6,801 bases of DNA from Arcanobacterium_A sp034173665 (GTDB lineage Bacteria; Actinomycetota; Actinomycetes; Actinomycetales; Actinomycetaceae): contig JAXFDG010000177.1 of the NCBI GenBank assembly GCA_034173665.1, positions 1 through 6,801 of the forward strand, written 5' to 3'. A program made the translations under genes and the position numbers. The notes below the pieces were generated by a model, which was not told the origin of the DNA, ran no database searches, and saw only the letters and a list, made by a program, of their open reading frames with translations. Of this stretch, positions 6,251-6,801 are shown piece after piece. How positions within the stretch are numbered: the first letter of the stretch is position 1; every line of letters starts with the position of its first letter.

Positions 6251-6274
6251 TGATATGAAACAATAGAAAATGTG
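6251..6274 (+). promoter_or_regulatory. Region deciding the hrpA start: no Shine-Dalgarno, possible leaderless GTG
   Basis: An in-frame TGA at 6251-6253 blocks any earlier start, and the only usable codon before the conserved helicase motifs is GTG 6272-6274. The preceding bases (TATGAAACAATAGAAAAT) have no purine-rich Shine-Dalgarno. They do contain TGA-AACAAT (6256-6264), resembling an extended -10 at the distance expected if transcription begins at or near the GTG. Leaderless GTG starts are common in actinobacteria. The promoter assignment is weak; the start codon choice is firmer. Confidence 0.3.
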
Positions 6275-6801
6275 GCTCGCAAAGAAAGCAAGATAAATCA
6301 AAAGAAGCGCCAAAATCAGCGCAAGCAAAGCGTTCTTGAATTTACCCCTGAAGAAATTCAAGAACGTCTGCGCAGCGTCCCACAAATTACTTATCCTGAG
6401 CAGCTCCCGGTTTCTGCCCGAAAAGAGGATATTGCCAAAGCAATTACCGAAAACCAGGTTGTTATCATCGCCGGAGAAACCGGCTCCGGAAAAACAACCC
6501 AGATTCCAAAAATTTGCCTCGAGCTTGGCCGCGGAATTCACGGTTTAATCGGACACACCCAGCCGCGCCGAATCGCGGCCCGATCCGTAGCTGAACGTAT
6601 CTGCAGCGAATTAAACCTGAAGCTCGGCGGCGCCGTCGGCTATCAAGTACGTTTCACTGATCTTGTATCACCCGAAACACTCATCAAATTAATGACCGAC
6701 GGAATTTTGCTCGCAGAAATCCAAAGCGATCCACTACTGCGCCGCTACGACACCATCATCATCGATGAAGCCCACGAGCGCTCCCTAAATATCGACTTCC
6801 T
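6272..6801 (+). CDS. hrpA: ATP-dependent RNA helicase HrpA, N-terminal part (runs off the window)
   Basis: The first 176 residues of a DEAH-box RNA helicase are present, and the gene continues past the right edge; full-length members are about 1,300 residues. A basic, glutamine-rich N-terminus (KKRQNQRKQ near 11-19) leads to the RecA-like domain 1. Motifs in order are Walker A GETGSGKT (68-75), motif Ia TQPRRIAA (96-103), GYQVRF (123-128), motif Ib TDG (142-144), and the DEAH box D165-H168 in IIIDEAHERS. HrpA unwinds RNA with ATP; in E. coli it is linked to mRNA processing and to rescue of stalled or collided ribosomes. The protein is cytoplasmic. The GTG at 6272 is the only in-frame start, since the next in-frame ATG lies inside the helicase core after Walker A. 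It is transcribed divergently from nrdD across a 135-bp region; nothing links the two functionally. Confidence 0.93.
   Translation, partial: MARKESKINQKKRQNQRKQSVLEFTPEEIQERLRSVPQITYPEQLPVSARKEDIAKAITENQVVIIAGETGSGKTTQIPKICLELGRGIHGLIGHTQPRRIAARSVAERICSELNLKLGGAVGYQVRFTDLVSPETLIKLMTDGILLAEIQSDPLLRRYDTIIIDEAHERSLNIDF

Noticed and set aside
6228..6259. TTGGGA (6228-6233) and TATGAA (6254-6259) as a hrpA promoter
   Set aside because: The 20-base spacer is too long for a convincing sigma-70 pair.
6218..6541. Minus-strand open frame of 107 codons with a hydrophobic end
   Set aside because: It lies antisense to the hrpA helicase motifs, has no ribosome binding site, and its composition follows from the opposite-strand codons.
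1..6801. Mobile element, CRISPR array, tRNA/rRNA or riboswitch
   Set aside because: No long terminal repeats, transposase motifs, spaced repeats or recognisable RNA folds were seen; the noncoding gaps are 135 bp or shorter.

Overview
The window holds seven protein genes and no RNA genes, mobile elements or CRISPR arrays. The organism looks like a moderately AT-leaning actinobacterium able to grow without oxygen, possibly of the Actinomycetaceae type; this placement is inference. It rests on the YtxH-like protein with its GTRAGRERYEQIKE signature, the App1-type phosphatase, the GTG-started HrpA helicase with no visible Shine-Dalgarno, and a complete oxygen-sensitive class III ribonucleotide reductase system. 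No genus can be named from the sequence alone.

Layout. On the plus strand, a GntR/HutC-type regulator with a UTRA effector domain (24-773) is followed after 2 bases by a DUF2183/App1-type phosphatase (776-1885). They form a tight two-gene unit whose promoter lies outside the window. The phosphatase converges on a small YtxH-like membrane protein gene on the minus strand (1882-2223). The two stop codons share a TTAA, and a strong stem-loop inside the phosphatase coding end (1806-1851) looks like the terminator of the leftward transcript. A 100-bp spacer without a clear terminator separates the YtxH gene from a minus-strand operon, given here in transcription order: nrdD (6136-3932), nrdG (3921-3367), and a membrane-anchored endonuclease/exonuclease/phosphatase-family protein (3361-2324). 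On the right, the divergent hrpA gene starts at a GTG (6272) and runs off the window at its N-terminal helicase core.

Function. NrdD makes deoxyribonucleotides anaerobically, and NrdG, a radical SAM enzyme, installs its glycyl radical. The 135-bp nrdD-hrpA intergenic region carries a 12/16 match to the NrdR box, overlapping a possible -10 element of nrdD, so NrdR control is plausible. The third operon gene encodes a predicted surface-facing hydrolase not normally part of the reductase system, and is the least expected partner. Most of the window is ordinary chromosomal content. The points most worth a second look are this operon extension, the terminator embedded in a convergent gene, the NrdR-like site, and a 21-bp tandem duplication in the NrdD tail.
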